Shown here one piece after another: positions 19,276 to 27,201 of a DNA stretch of 43,133 bases. This DNA is from Chromatiales bacterium (GTDB taxonomy: Bacteria > Pseudomonadota > Gammaproteobacteria > Thiohalomonadales > Thiohalomonadaceae), in NCBI GenBank assembly GCA_003251535.1, contig QKFD01000111.1:1-43133 (forward strand). The letters are read 5' to 3'. Each line of letters starts with the position of its first letter. Position 1 is the first letter of the stretch. The notes under the pieces were generated by a model. That model was not told the DNA's origin, did no database searches, and was given only the letters and a program-made list of their open reading frames with translations. The position numbers and the translations under genes are program-made.

Positions 19276-20298
19276 ATGACGATTGCACGTCAGACCCGCG
19301 CCATCACCCCACCGCCGCGGCAGCTGCTGCTGGTGGTGGTGGCCATCTGGTTAGTCTGGGGGAGCTGGATGACCCTCCACCACACCTGGGGGCTCTACGC
19401 CAAGGAGGGCTTCATGGCGGTGACCATGGTCTTTGGCTCTTTCATCGCCGGTGCAACCGCCGAGGGGGGCGGGGCGGTGGCGTTTCCCGTGATGACGCTG
19501 CTGTTCCACATCGCGCCGGCCACCGCCCGTGACTTCTCGCTGATGATCCAGTCGGTGGGTATGACCACCGCCGCCCTCTCTATCTTTCTGCTGCGGATCC
19601 CGGTGGAGCTGCGCGCCATTGTCATTGCCGGTGCCGGTGGCGCCCTCGGTATCATCTTCAGCCTCACCTACATCGCGCCGGCCATCCCACCGGTCTACGC
19701 CAAGCTCTTCTTTACCAGCTTCTGGCTCTCCTTCATCGCCGCCCTCTACTGGGTCAATCGTGACAACGAGCGCTCGGTGGCCACCCGGCTGCCCCCCTTG
19801 GGCGGCTTGGGGGGGATCACACTATTGGGCGTGGGGATGTTGGGCGGGATGGTGAGTGGCATCATCGGCACGGGGCTCGATATCACTGTCTTCTCGCTGT
19901 TGGTACTGCGCTTTCGTATCTGCGAGCGTATCGCCACCCCTACCTCAGTGGTGTTGATGGCCAGCAACTCCCTGGTGGGCTTCTTCTGGCAGGGGGCGGT
20001 ACTCGATGCCATCGCCCCCAAGGCGTGGGAGTTCTGGTGGGTCTGCATCCCGGTGGTGGTTGTCGGGGCGCCGCTGGGGGCGTGGCTGGTGCAATATCTG
20101 AGTCGCCACCGGATCCGCCACCTGCTCTACGCCTCCATCGTTGCCCAATATCTGCTAGCGCTATTTATCCTGCCGCTCACCCCCGCGCTCTATCTATTCA
20201 GTGGGGTGGTGGTGCTGAGCGGTGTCATCTTCTTTGCCTGGATGGAGCGCAGCGGTGGGTCGCTCTTCCGGCGTACACCCCAACCGGAGACGACCTGA
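19276..20298 (+). CDS. TauE/SafE (TSUP) family permease
   Basis: This 340-residue polytopic membrane protein has about eight hydrophobic helices and the TSUP pattern. The repeat halves each contain a Gly-rich entry loop (FIAGATAEGGGAVAFPVMTL near 56 and GMVSGIIGTGLDITVFSLLV near 193). TSUP proteins move sulfite, sulfonates, sulfoacetate or other small organic anions. The AGGAG ribosome-binding site precedes ATG 19276. The stop TGA overlaps the next ATG by one base (TGATG). Lying next to three sulfotransferase genes, it could handle a sulfur anion, but the substrate cannot be told from sequence. Confidence 0.85.
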   Translation: MTIARQTRAITPPPRQLLLVVVAIWLVWGSWMTLHHTWGLYAKEGFMAVTMVFGSFIAGATAEGGGAVAFPVMTLLFHIAPATARDFSLMIQSVGMTTAALSIFLLRIPVELRAIVIAGAGGALGIIFSLTYIAPAIPPVYAKLFFTSFWLSFIAALYWVNRDNERSVATRLPPLGGLGGITLLGVGMLGGMVSGIIGTGLDITVFSLLVLRFRICERIATPTSVVLMASNSLVGFFWQGAVLDAIAPKAWEFWWVCIPVVVVGAPLGAWLVQYLSRHRIRHLLYASIVAQYLLALFILPLTPALYLFSGVVVLSGVIFFAWMERSGGSLFRRTPQPETT

Positions 20299-21446
20299 TG
20301 GACTTTGCCTGGGATCCCGCGCAGCAGGCGCTCTATGAGCAGACGGTGCAGTTTGCCCGCCAGGCCCTGGGGCAGGGCTTGGCAGAGCGCGATCTCCGCG
20401 GCGAGTTTGATCGGACCGGCTGGCAGCAGTGCGGTGGCCATGGTCTGCTGGGATTGACGCTGCCGACGCAATGGGGCGGCCGCGGACTGGATCCGCTGAG
20501 TGCCGTTGCTGCCCTAGAGGGGTTGGGCTATGGCTGTGCCGACAACGGTCTGGCGCTGGCCATCGGCGCCCACCTGTGGGGCTGCGCGATGCCGCTACTG
20601 GAGTTTGGCGACCCGACCCAGCAGGCGCGCTGGCTGCCTGATCTAGCCAGCGGTAAGCGGATGGGGGCGCTGGCCATCAGCGAACCGGCCGCCGGTTCTG
20701 ATGCCCTTGCCCTGACCACTTCGGCCAGTGTCGAAGGGGAGGGCTACCGCCTGGATGGCCACAAGGTGCTCATCACCAACGCCCCGCTGGCCGATCTTTT
20801 CCTAGTGCTGGCGCGAGTGGATGCCAGCAAGGGGGCCCACGGTTTGGCGGGCTTCCTCATCGAACGCGGCACCCCTGGACTGGAGGCCGATCTACCTCAA
20901 CCGACCCAGGGGATGCGTACCGCCGGCGTGGGTGAGTTGCGTCTGAACAACTGTTGGTTGCCGGCCAGCCACCGCCTTGGATTAGAGGGGGCGGGGATGG
21001 CCATCATCACCGAGGCGATGGGGTGGGAGCGGGGCCTGATCCTGGCGCCGGTGGTGGGTGCCATGCAGCGGCAGCTGGAACAGGCCATCGCCTTCGCCCG
21101 CCAGCGGCGGCAGTTTGGGCAGGCCATTAGCCAGTTCCAGTGGGTGGCGGGTCGCCTGGTGGAGATGCGGCTGCGGCTGGAGCAGGCGCGTGGCCTGCTC
21201 TATCGCTACGCCTGGTTAAAGGGGCGTGAGCAAACGGCCCATCTGGAGGCGGCCATGTGCAAGTTGACCATCGGCGAGGCGTGGCTGGCGTCGTCACGGG
21301 ATGCCCTCCAGATCCAAGGGGGGCATGGCTATCTCGCCGGCAGTGCGGTGGAGCGGGATCTGCGTGACGCCACCGCCAGCACCCTCTACTCCGGCACCTC
21401 CGAGTTGCAGCGGCGCACCATCGCCCAGTGGTTGGGTCTGGGGTAG
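20298..21446 (+). CDS. Acyl-CoA dehydrogenase-like prolyl-S-carrier desaturase (PltE/RedW-like)
   Basis: This 382-residue flavoprotein has the acyl-CoA dehydrogenase fold. The N-terminal helical domain ends near 115. The FAD-contacting beta domain includes LAISEPAAGSDALALTTSA near 125-145. The C-terminal domain has RQRRQFGQAISQFQWVAGRL and the final ATASTLYSGTSELQRRTIAQ. Next to a free-standing adenylating enzyme and a carrier protein, it best fits the group that oxidises L-prolyl-S-carrier to pyrrole-2-carbonyl-S-carrier (PltE of pyoluteorin, RedW of undecylprodigiosin). That assignment rests on context more than on diagnostic residues. ATG 20298 is used; the frame stays open upstream inside the permease gene. 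A generic acyl-CoA dehydrogenase is the alternative. Confidence 0.8.
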   Translation: MDFAWDPAQQALYEQTVQFARQALGQGLAERDLRGEFDRTGWQQCGGHGLLGLTLPTQWGGRGLDPLSAVAALEGLGYGCADNGLALAIGAHLWGCAMPLLEFGDPTQQARWLPDLASGKRMGALAISEPAAGSDALALTTSASVEGEGYRLDGHKVLITNAPLADLFLVLARVDASKGAHGLAGFLIERGTPGLEADLPQPTQGMRTAGVGELRLNNCWLPASHRLGLEGAGMAIITEAMGWERGLILAPVVGAMQRQLEQAIAFARQRRQFGQAISQFQWVAGRLVEMRLRLEQARGLLYRYAWLKGREQTAHLEAAMCKLTIGEAWLASSRDALQIQGGHGYLAGSAVERDLRDATASTLYSGTSELQRRTIAQWLGLG

Positions 21447-21448
21447 GC

Positions 21449-23026
21449 GTGGCGCTACCGGAAACTGCCCATCTGGCGGCGTTGTTGCGTCGCAGCGCCG
21501 CCCGTTCGCCGCAGGCGGAGGCGCTGCGGGATGAGGCCGGGGCGCTGAGCTACCAAGCGCTGGATCGGCAGTCGGATCGCTTAGCCCTGGCGCTGATGGC
21601 GCAGGGGATCGGTCGCGGTCAGCGGGTGGGGATCTACCTGGCCAAATCCTGCAACGCGGTGGTGGCACTGTTCGGGATCTTGAAGTGTGGCGCCGCCTAT
21701 GTGCCGCTCGACCCCGACTCCCCCGCCACCCGCCTGGCGTTGATGGTGGAGGATGCCGCGCTGGCCGCCCTCATCGGCGATGGCGAGTCGCTGGATGCCC
21801 TCTTGCCGCACCTGCGGCAACCGCCGCCCCTGCCCATCAGCGTGGCCGGCGAGGTGACGGCGGCGGGGCGGCGCAGCGGTTGGCAGCCGAACCAAGCACC
21901 GCCTGTCAGCACCCCGCCGGCGCTGGCCGAGGAGCCGACGGCACTGGCCTATATCCTCTACACCTCCGGCTCCACCGGAGAGCCTAAGGGGGTGGCCATT
22001 AGCCACGCCGCCGCCCTCGCCTTTGTCCACTGGGCGGTGGGGCAGTTTGCCCTGCGGCCGGAGGATCGGCTCGCCTGTTCGGCGCCGCTCCACTTCGATC
22101 TCTCTATCTTCGATCTGTTGGCCGGCATCGCCGTCGGCGCTACGGTGGCGCTGGTGCCGGCCACCCGCGCCCTGTTTCCCTACGCCCTGGCGGAGTGGTT
22201 GGCGCACCAGCGCATCAGCGTCTGGTACTCGGTCCCCTCGGCCCTCATCCGCCTGCTGCACCATGGCGATCTGGCGAGTCACGACCTCTCTGCCCTGCGG
22301 CTGGTGCTATTTGCCGGTGAGCCATTCCCGCTGCGCGAACTCAATCAGCTGCGCCAGGTACTGCCGGGACCGACCTACTACAACCTCTACGGACCCACAG
22401 AGACCAACGTCTGCACGGCCTATCCGCTGCCCCCTGGTGGGGCGCCGCTGCCGGCCCCCTGTCCCATCGGGGCGGCGCGGCCGGGGATGGTGGTCTATGC
22501 CCTGGATGAGGCGGGGGCGTCGGTGGCGGTGGGGGAGTGCGGTGAACTCTACATCGGCGGCGATGGCTTGATGGAGGGGTACTGGCACCGCCCAGCGGCG
22601 ACGGCGGCGGCTTTCTGCCGCGGCCCCGCTGGTGAGCGGCTCTACCGTAGTGGGGATCGCGTGCGCCGGGAGGCGGAGGGGGGCTACAGCTTCATCGGTC
22701 GCCGCGACGCCCAGGTGAAGGTCCGCGGCTACCGAGTCGAGCTAGGGGAGATCGAGGCATCTCTCCACGACCACCCCCAACTGTATGGGGCGGCGGTGGT
22801 CCCGCTGGCCGATAGTGAGGGCGGTCAGCGTCTGCTGGCCTACTATGTGCCGATGGCAGGGGCGCCAGTGGCGGTGGCGGAGCTGATCCGTTACTGCCGC
22901 GCCAGGCTGCCGGCCTATATGGTGCCGGAGCGCTGGGAGGCGTGTGCCGCGCTGCCGCTCACCACCACCGGCAAGCTGGACCGGCAGCGGTTGCGTGCGC
23001 TGGCCGCGGCCGTATCTGTGAAATGA
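21449..23026 (+). CDS. Free-standing amino-acid adenylating enzyme, probable L-prolyl-AMP ligase (PltF/RedM-like)
   Basis: This 525-residue ANL-family enzyme shows the A-domain core motifs: A3 YTSGSTGEPKG near 171, A4 HFDLSIFD, A5 YNLYGPTETNV, A7 YRSGDRVRREA, A8 GRRDAQVKVRGYRVELGEIE, and A10 TTTGKLDR with the catalytic Lys near 508. There is no condensation or carrier domain, so it must load a separate carrier, presumably the next gene product. My manual alignment to GrsA gives the ten specificity residues D-L-F-Y-L-A-L-V-C-K. That resembles what I remember for dedicated L-prolyl-AMP ligases in pyrrole pathways; it needs checking. I chose GTG 21449, 3 bp after the previous stop; GTG 21428 is the alternative. 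Confidence 0.85.
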   Translation: MALPETAHLAALLRRSAARSPQAEALRDEAGALSYQALDRQSDRLALALMAQGIGRGQRVGIYLAKSCNAVVALFGILKCGAAYVPLDPDSPATRLALMVEDAALAALIGDGESLDALLPHLRQPPPLPISVAGEVTAAGRRSGWQPNQAPPVSTPPALAEEPTALAYILYTSGSTGEPKGVAISHAAALAFVHWAVGQFALRPEDRLACSAPLHFDLSIFDLLAGIAVGATVALVPATRALFPYALAEWLAHQRISVWYSVPSALIRLLHHGDLASHDLSALRLVLFAGEPFPLRELNQLRQVLPGPTYYNLYGPTETNVCTAYPLPPGGAPLPAPCPIGAARPGMVVYALDEAGASVAVGECGELYIGGDGLMEGYWHRPAATAAAFCRGPAGERLYRSGDRVRREAEGGYSFIGRRDAQVKVRGYRVELGEIEASLHDHPQLYGAAVVPLADSEGGQRLLAYYVPMAGAPVAVAELIRYCRARLPAYMVPERWEACAALPLTTTGKLDRQRLRALAAAVSVK

Positions 23027-23049
23027 CCTGTGTTGAGGAGCCCTGTTTC

Positions 23050-23316
23050 ATGACCGCGATTACCGATCCCGTTGCCGACTACATCCGCACTGAGTTGGCG
23101 CCGCAGAGCCAGGGCCTGGAGCTGACCCCCGACTACCCCCTGATCCAGGCGGGGCTGGTGGACTCTCTCGGCCTGTTCCGCTTGGTCACCTTTCTCCAGG
23201 ATCGCTTCGGCATCAAGATCCGGGCGCAGGAGATCGTCTTCGATCACTTTGCCACCCTCGCCGCCATCGAGGCGCTGGTGGTGGCCAAACAGCAGTCGAG
23301 CGAGGAGGCACCATGA
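23050..23316 (+). CDS. Discrete peptidyl/acyl carrier protein (PltL/RedO-like)
   Basis: This 88-residue carrier has the phosphopantetheine attachment motif GLVDSLGLFRLV, with the acceptor Ser at residue 39. The helices around it are normal for a four-helix carrier, and IRAQEIVFDHFATLAAI forms the usual third and fourth helices. It should carry the prolyl, then pyrrolyl, thioester made by its two upstream neighbours. ATG 23050 follows GAGGAG at about 10 bp; an earlier in-frame ATG at 23023 would add nine residues and is less likely. The stop overlaps the halogenase-like start by 4 bp (ATGA). Confidence 0.88.
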   Translation: MTAITDPVADYIRTELAPQSQGLELTPDYPLIQAGLVDSLGLFRLVTFLQDRFGIKIRAQEIVFDHFATLAAIEALVVAKQQSSEEAP

Positions 23317-24569
23317 ATATTCCCCAGCGTTGTGATGTGGTGGTGATCGGTGGCGGCCCCGCCGGGGCGTTGGCCGCCACCTTCCTCAGCCGCTCCGGCC
23401 ACCATGTGGTGGTGCTGGATCGGCAGCACTTCCCCCGTACCACGGTGGGTGAGAGCCTCATCCCAGATGTCTGGAAATATTGCGATGCCGCCGGGGTGAC
23501 CGAGCGGATCCTCGCCGAGGGATTTGTGCGTAAGGCGGGCGGTCTGGTGGAGTGGAACGGCGAGATGCGCACCCTGTCGTTCCGCGACTTCGGTTACACC
23601 CGCCCGGCGCTGCATGTGGAGCGGGATAGCTTCGACGCCATCCTGCTGGACCATGCCGGCAGCCAGGGGGCGGAGGTCCACCAGGGGATCACCGTCACCC
23701 GGGTGGAGACGGCCGGCGATGGGGAGCCGGTGAGGGTGGAGTTCCGACCCACGGGGAGCGAGCAGCTCAACCAGATCGAGTGCCGCTATGTGGTGGATGC
23801 CAGCGGACAGAATGCCCTCTTGGCGCGCCAGGCGGGGAGCCGGCAGCTGGATGAGGCGTTCCGCTTCATGAGCATCTGGGGTTACTTCGAAAACGCCAAC
23901 TACCTGGCGGTGGATGGGAGCGTCCACTCCGCTGCGGAGGTGACGGAGATCGCCCCCAGCACCTACGTGACCAACATCCCGGACCTGGGCGATTGGGGTT
24001 GGTGCTGGCACATCGCCCTGCGGCGCAACACCAGTGTCGGCCTCATTGTGCCGGTGGATGCGGTGAAGGGGATGCGCGATGAGAAGGAGAGCTGGGAGCA
24101 GTTCTATCTCGCCCAGTGCGCGCGCTTGCCGCGCCTGGCGCAGCTACTGGCGCCGGGCCGCTATATCCCGGGTTCGGTGCGGATCATCCGCAACTACTCC
24201 TACCGCTCTGAGCAGCTGGCCGGTCCCGGCTACTACCTCATTGGCGATGCCGCTGGCTTTCTTGACCCTATCTTCTCGGTGGGGGTGGTGTTGGCGATGC
24301 ACGGCGCCTACGCCGCCGCCTGGGCCATCGATCAGTCGCTGCGGGAGCCCCAGCGGGCCGCCGACTACCGCGCCATCTTCGCGGATCAACTCAAGGGGCG
24401 GATGGAGGTGAGCCGCGCCCTGGCACTGCCTGGTTATCAGTGCAGTGAGCAGGCCAACCGTTTGGCGCAGGATATCGTCAAGTTGACCGATAAGCAGGCG
24501 CAGGCCCTGATGCAGGCCGCCTCCCGGGCGACCGCCCGACCGCACAACTTCGACGCCCTGTTGGCGTGA
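23313..24569 (+). CDS. FAD-dependent halogenase-like enzyme (pyrrole/phenol halogenase group)
   Basis: This 418-residue flavoprotein has the FAD-binding GGGPAG at 13-18 and GESLIP at 46-51. K74 in GFVRKAGGLVEWNG sits where the catalytic Lys of PltA/CmlS-type halogenases is expected. FLDPIFSVGV near 315 matches the Fx.Px.SxG halogenase motif. The WxWxIP motif is altered: the segment near 228-235 reads WGWCWHIAL, with Ala in place of Pro. In families such as PltA these enzymes chlorinate pyrrolyl-S-carrier with FADH2, chloride and oxygen, and the carrier gene overlaps this one. The altered motif leaves open an oxygenase or an inactive relative. No flavin reductase gene is nearby. Confidence 0.75.
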   Translation: MNIPQRCDVVVIGGGPAGALAATFLSRSGHHVVVLDRQHFPRTTVGESLIPDVWKYCDAAGVTERILAEGFVRKAGGLVEWNGEMRTLSFRDFGYTRPALHVERDSFDAILLDHAGSQGAEVHQGITVTRVETAGDGEPVRVEFRPTGSEQLNQIECRYVVDASGQNALLARQAGSRQLDEAFRFMSIWGYFENANYLAVDGSVHSAAEVTEIAPSTYVTNIPDLGDWGWCWHIALRRNTSVGLIVPVDAVKGMRDEKESWEQFYLAQCARLPRLAQLLAPGRYIPGSVRIIRNYSYRSEQLAGPGYYLIGDAAGFLDPIFSVGVVLAMHGAYAAAWAIDQSLREPQRAADYRAIFADQLKGRMEVSRALALPGYQCSEQANRLAQDIVKLTDKQAQALMQAASRATARPHNFDALLA

Positions 24570-25477
24570 CGCAGCTGGGGCCGGTGCCTAGCGCGCAGTG
24601 GGGGAGGGTGGCGCTGCGCCATCTGCTCCCGGCGCCGTTGCGGCGGCGGGGGCGGCAGCTCGTCGCTCGGGGCGGGCTGCTCTGGCTCCACCTGCGCGCC
24701 AATCCCGCTTGGTTGGCGCATCGCCTCGGCCGCACCCTGGAGGGTTCGCGGCGGGTGGTGGTGGTGGGCTCCGGGCACCGGGTCGGCTCCACCTGGCTAT
24801 TTAACCTCCTGCGAGAGCTGGGGGATCTGCGCAACGCCATCGACGAGGTGCCGCCGCATCTCCACCGCTACGGTGCCCTGCTGCCGGGTAGCACCGACTA
24901 CCACTGGCTGGCGGCGATCCGCGGCTGGGCGATCCTCAAGGGGCACGCCGATCCGCCCAGCAACGCCGCGCAGGCGGCGCAGGGGCAGTTTGTCACCATC
25001 TACCGTGACCCGCGTGATGTGCTGGTCTCGGCCGCCTTTCAACGCGCCCGGCTGCCGGTGGCGCAGGGGGGGTGGGGCGAGGCGTTCCAGGCGCTATCGG
25101 TAGCGCAGCGGATCGATCGCCTGCTGGCCGATCCCTGCCCCACGCTGCTGGATGAGCTAGAGCGTTGGTACCGTACCCCGTTCGCCCTGCGGGTGAGTTA
25201 TGAGGCGCTACACAAAAGGCCCGCGGCCACCCTCGCCGGCCTGGTGGAGCCGCTGGCACTGCCGGTGACGCAGCGCCAGATCGAGGCGCTGGTCGCCCGC
25301 CATGACTTCTTTCGGGTCACCGGCCGGCGGCCGGGCGAGGCGGCCGAATCGGCGACGCGCAAGGGGATCATCGGTGACTGGCGCAACCACTTTACGCCGG
25401 CCACCTGCGCCCATTTCCGCAGCGCCCAAGGGGGGCGCTGGGGCCAGATATTGGAGGAGATGGGTTATGGCTGGTGA
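24566..25477 (+). CDS. PAPS-dependent sulfotransferase 1
   Basis: This 303-residue protein has the sulfotransferase P-loop-like 5'-phosphosulfate-binding segment GSGHRVGSTWL at 68-78. The 3'-phosphate-binding segment is YRDPRDVLVS at 146-155, and the C-terminal RKGIIGDWRNHFTP matches the RKGxxGDWKxxFT motif. These features indicate transfer of sulfate from PAPS to an alcohol or amine. The usual P-loop Lys is replaced (HRVGST). GTG 24566 overlaps the halogenase stop (GTGA). The first 50 residues are Arg/Leu-rich and amphipathic, suggesting membrane association and perhaps a lipid or glycolipid acceptor. Confidence 0.88.
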   Translation: MTQLGPVPSAQWGRVALRHLLPAPLRRRGRQLVARGGLLWLHLRANPAWLAHRLGRTLEGSRRVVVVGSGHRVGSTWLFNLLRELGDLRNAIDEVPPHLHRYGALLPGSTDYHWLAAIRGWAILKGHADPPSNAAQAAQGQFVTIYRDPRDVLVSAAFQRARLPVAQGGWGEAFQALSVAQRIDRLLADPCPTLLDELERWYRTPFALRVSYEALHKRPAATLAGLVEPLALPVTQRQIEALVARHDFFRVTGRRPGEAAESATRKGIIGDWRNHFTPATCAHFRSAQGGRWGQILEEMGYGW

Positions 25478-26354
25478 GCGGTCGGTGGCGGCTGCCGGCG
25501 GGCCTGGGGCAGACCCCATCCAGCGCATCTTTTTCGGCCACCACAAGTGCGCCACCCAATACATCAAGGCGGTGGTCAGCCGGGTTGCCGCCTGGTCCGG
25601 GATGGGGTTCGACAGTGTGGTGCTGGTGGCCCAGCCTAGCGCCGCGCCGCAGCTGTGCAACCCGCAGGGCGATGTCGCCAAGGCCGAGCTGCTCTATGTG
25701 GCCAACGCCAATGTCGAGATCACCGCCGCCTTGCGTCAGCGGGGTTCGCTCCGCGGCTTCCACGTCATCCGCGATCCACGCGATATCCTGGTCTCGGGCT
25801 ACTTCTCCCACCGCTACTCCCACCCGGTGACGGTGCACAATCGGGAGCGTATGGCGGTGTGGCGGCAGCAGTTGGCGGAGCTGCCGTCGGTGGAGGAGGG
25901 GTTGCTGCGGGAGCTGGAGTTTGCCGCGGACAACTTTGCCAATCTGGCCGCATGGTCTTATCAGCAGCCCGATATCCACGAGGTGCGCTATGAGGCGTTG
26001 ATTGCCGATCCGTTGGTGCAGTTTGGGCAGATCTTTCGCTTTCTCGGTTTCACTACGCCGCGGCATGGCTGGGGGGAGCTGGCGGATCGACTGTGGCGCC
26101 GCTACAGTATGCGCCCGCTGCGGCGGAGCACCTCGTTACCACAACCCCTGTTGCGTCGTATCCTGGATAACCACGCCTTTGAACGCAAAAGCGGTGGGCG
26201 GGCGCGGGGCGAGGAGGATGTGCGGCACCACTATCGTAAAGGGGTGGCTGGCGACTGGCGCAACTACTTTACCCCCAGAGTAGTGGCCGCGTTCAAGGAT
26301 CGTTACGGTCCGCTCTTGCTACAACTCGGCTATGAGCGATCGAGTGACTGGTGA
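25467..26354 (+). CDS. PAPS-dependent sulfotransferase 2
   Basis: This 295-residue sulfotransferase has IFFGHHKCATQYI at 21-33 as the 5'-phosphosulfate loop, IRDPRDILVS at 101-110 as the 3'-phosphate site, and RKGVAGDWRNYFTP near the C-terminus. It is clearly related to its upstream neighbour in the C-terminal motif, but the rest differs enough to suggest another acceptor or another position on the same acceptor. ATG 25467 overlaps the previous gene by 11 bp; the longer open frame further upstream lies inside sulfotransferase 1 in another frame and is rejected. Confidence 0.88.
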   Translation: MAGERSVAAAGGPGADPIQRIFFGHHKCATQYIKAVVSRVAAWSGMGFDSVVLVAQPSAAPQLCNPQGDVAKAELLYVANANVEITAALRQRGSLRGFHVIRDPRDILVSGYFSHRYSHPVTVHNRERMAVWRQQLAELPSVEEGLLRELEFAADNFANLAAWSYQQPDIHEVRYEALIADPLVQFGQIFRFLGFTTPRHGWGELADRLWRRYSMRPLRRSTSLPQPLLRRILDNHAFERKSGGRARGEEDVRHHYRKGVAGDWRNYFTPRVVAAFKDRYGPLLLQLGYERSSDW

Positions 26355-26379
26355 CGGTCACAGAGAAGGGGTGCAGACC

Positions 26380-27120
26380 ATGTCCAAAGAGCAGCGGAGA
26401 AAATTCATCCTATTTTGCCACGCCCGCACCGGCAGCTCCCTCATGGGGGCGCTGCTGGACTCCCATCCCGATCTCTTTTGGGATGGTGAATCCTTCAAGC
26501 CGTCGAAACGCTGGCGCCGGTTGGGGCGGGCCGTCGGTTGGCCGCAGCGCGCCTATCCTCTCCCCTTTCTGGAGCTGCGGGCGTTGCGCCACCGCAGCTC
26601 GACCTATGGCTGCAAGATCGCCCCCTACTACGTCACCGATCCCAAACAGCTGATCGCCCGCGCCCACCAGCACCGCTGGAGCATCGTCCACCTCTGGCGG
26701 CGGGATATCTTCCACTCCGCCCTCTCCCAGTTGGCCGCTGCCCACTACAACTACTGGGTGCGTCCGATCGAGGAGGAGCAGCCGTTGGCGGAGCCGCTGT
26801 TGAGTGTGGAGCCGGAGCGGCTGCTGCGCATGATGGAGTATCGACTGCACCTCCTGGAGCTGGAGCGCAGCGCCCTCATCGACATCCCCCACCTCAGCTT
26901 TGTCTATGAGAGCGATCTGGCCGATCCGCGGCAGTGGGAGCGTACCACCCACACCGTGTGGGAGGCGCTGGGCCTCAAGGATGTGCCGGTGCGCTCCGCC
27001 ATTGGCAAGACCTGGAATACCCCCTACGCCGAGATGTACGAGAACTACCACGAGTTGACGGCGGCAGTGCGGCGCAGCCACCTCGCCGCCTACGCCCCTG
27101 CGGCGGATGGTGCGGGCTGA
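26380..27120 (+). CDS. Sulfotransferase 3 (Stf0/NodH-like)
   Basis: This 246-residue protein carries ILFCHARTGSSLMGALLDSH at 10-29. That pattern is typical of sulfotransferases acting on glycans or glycolipids (Stf0, NodH/LpsS type). A WRRDIFHSALSQ segment near 108 stands where the 3'-phosphate-binding Arg and Ser are expected. It lacks the RKGxxGDW tail of its two neighbours, so it is a separate subfamily. I chose ATG 26380 because AGAAGGGG lies at good distance; ATG 26332, overlapping the previous stop, lacks a ribosome-binding site. An 81-bp gap follows before the acyltransferase gene. Confidence 0.75.
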   Translation: MSKEQRRKFILFCHARTGSSLMGALLDSHPDLFWDGESFKPSKRWRRLGRAVGWPQRAYPLPFLELRALRHRSSTYGCKIAPYYVTDPKQLIARAHQHRWSIVHLWRRDIFHSALSQLAAAHYNYWVRPIEEEQPLAEPLLSVEPERLLRMMEYRLHLLELERSALIDIPHLSFVYESDLADPRQWERTTHTVWEALGLKDVPVRSAIGKTWNTPYAEMYENYHELTAAVRRSHLAAYAPAADGAG

Positions 27121-27201
27121 GGCGATGCCGATCCGCCTTGCTGCCACTGGTCGATACCGCCCGTCTAGCCCGATGGGGCTGCCGAGTTGTGGAGTGGGCG
27201 G

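Noticed and set aside
25302-25466. Longer N-terminus for sulfotransferase 2
   Set aside because: The extra part is an Arg/Pro-rich shadow of sulfotransferase 1 in another frame; homology starts after ATG 25467.
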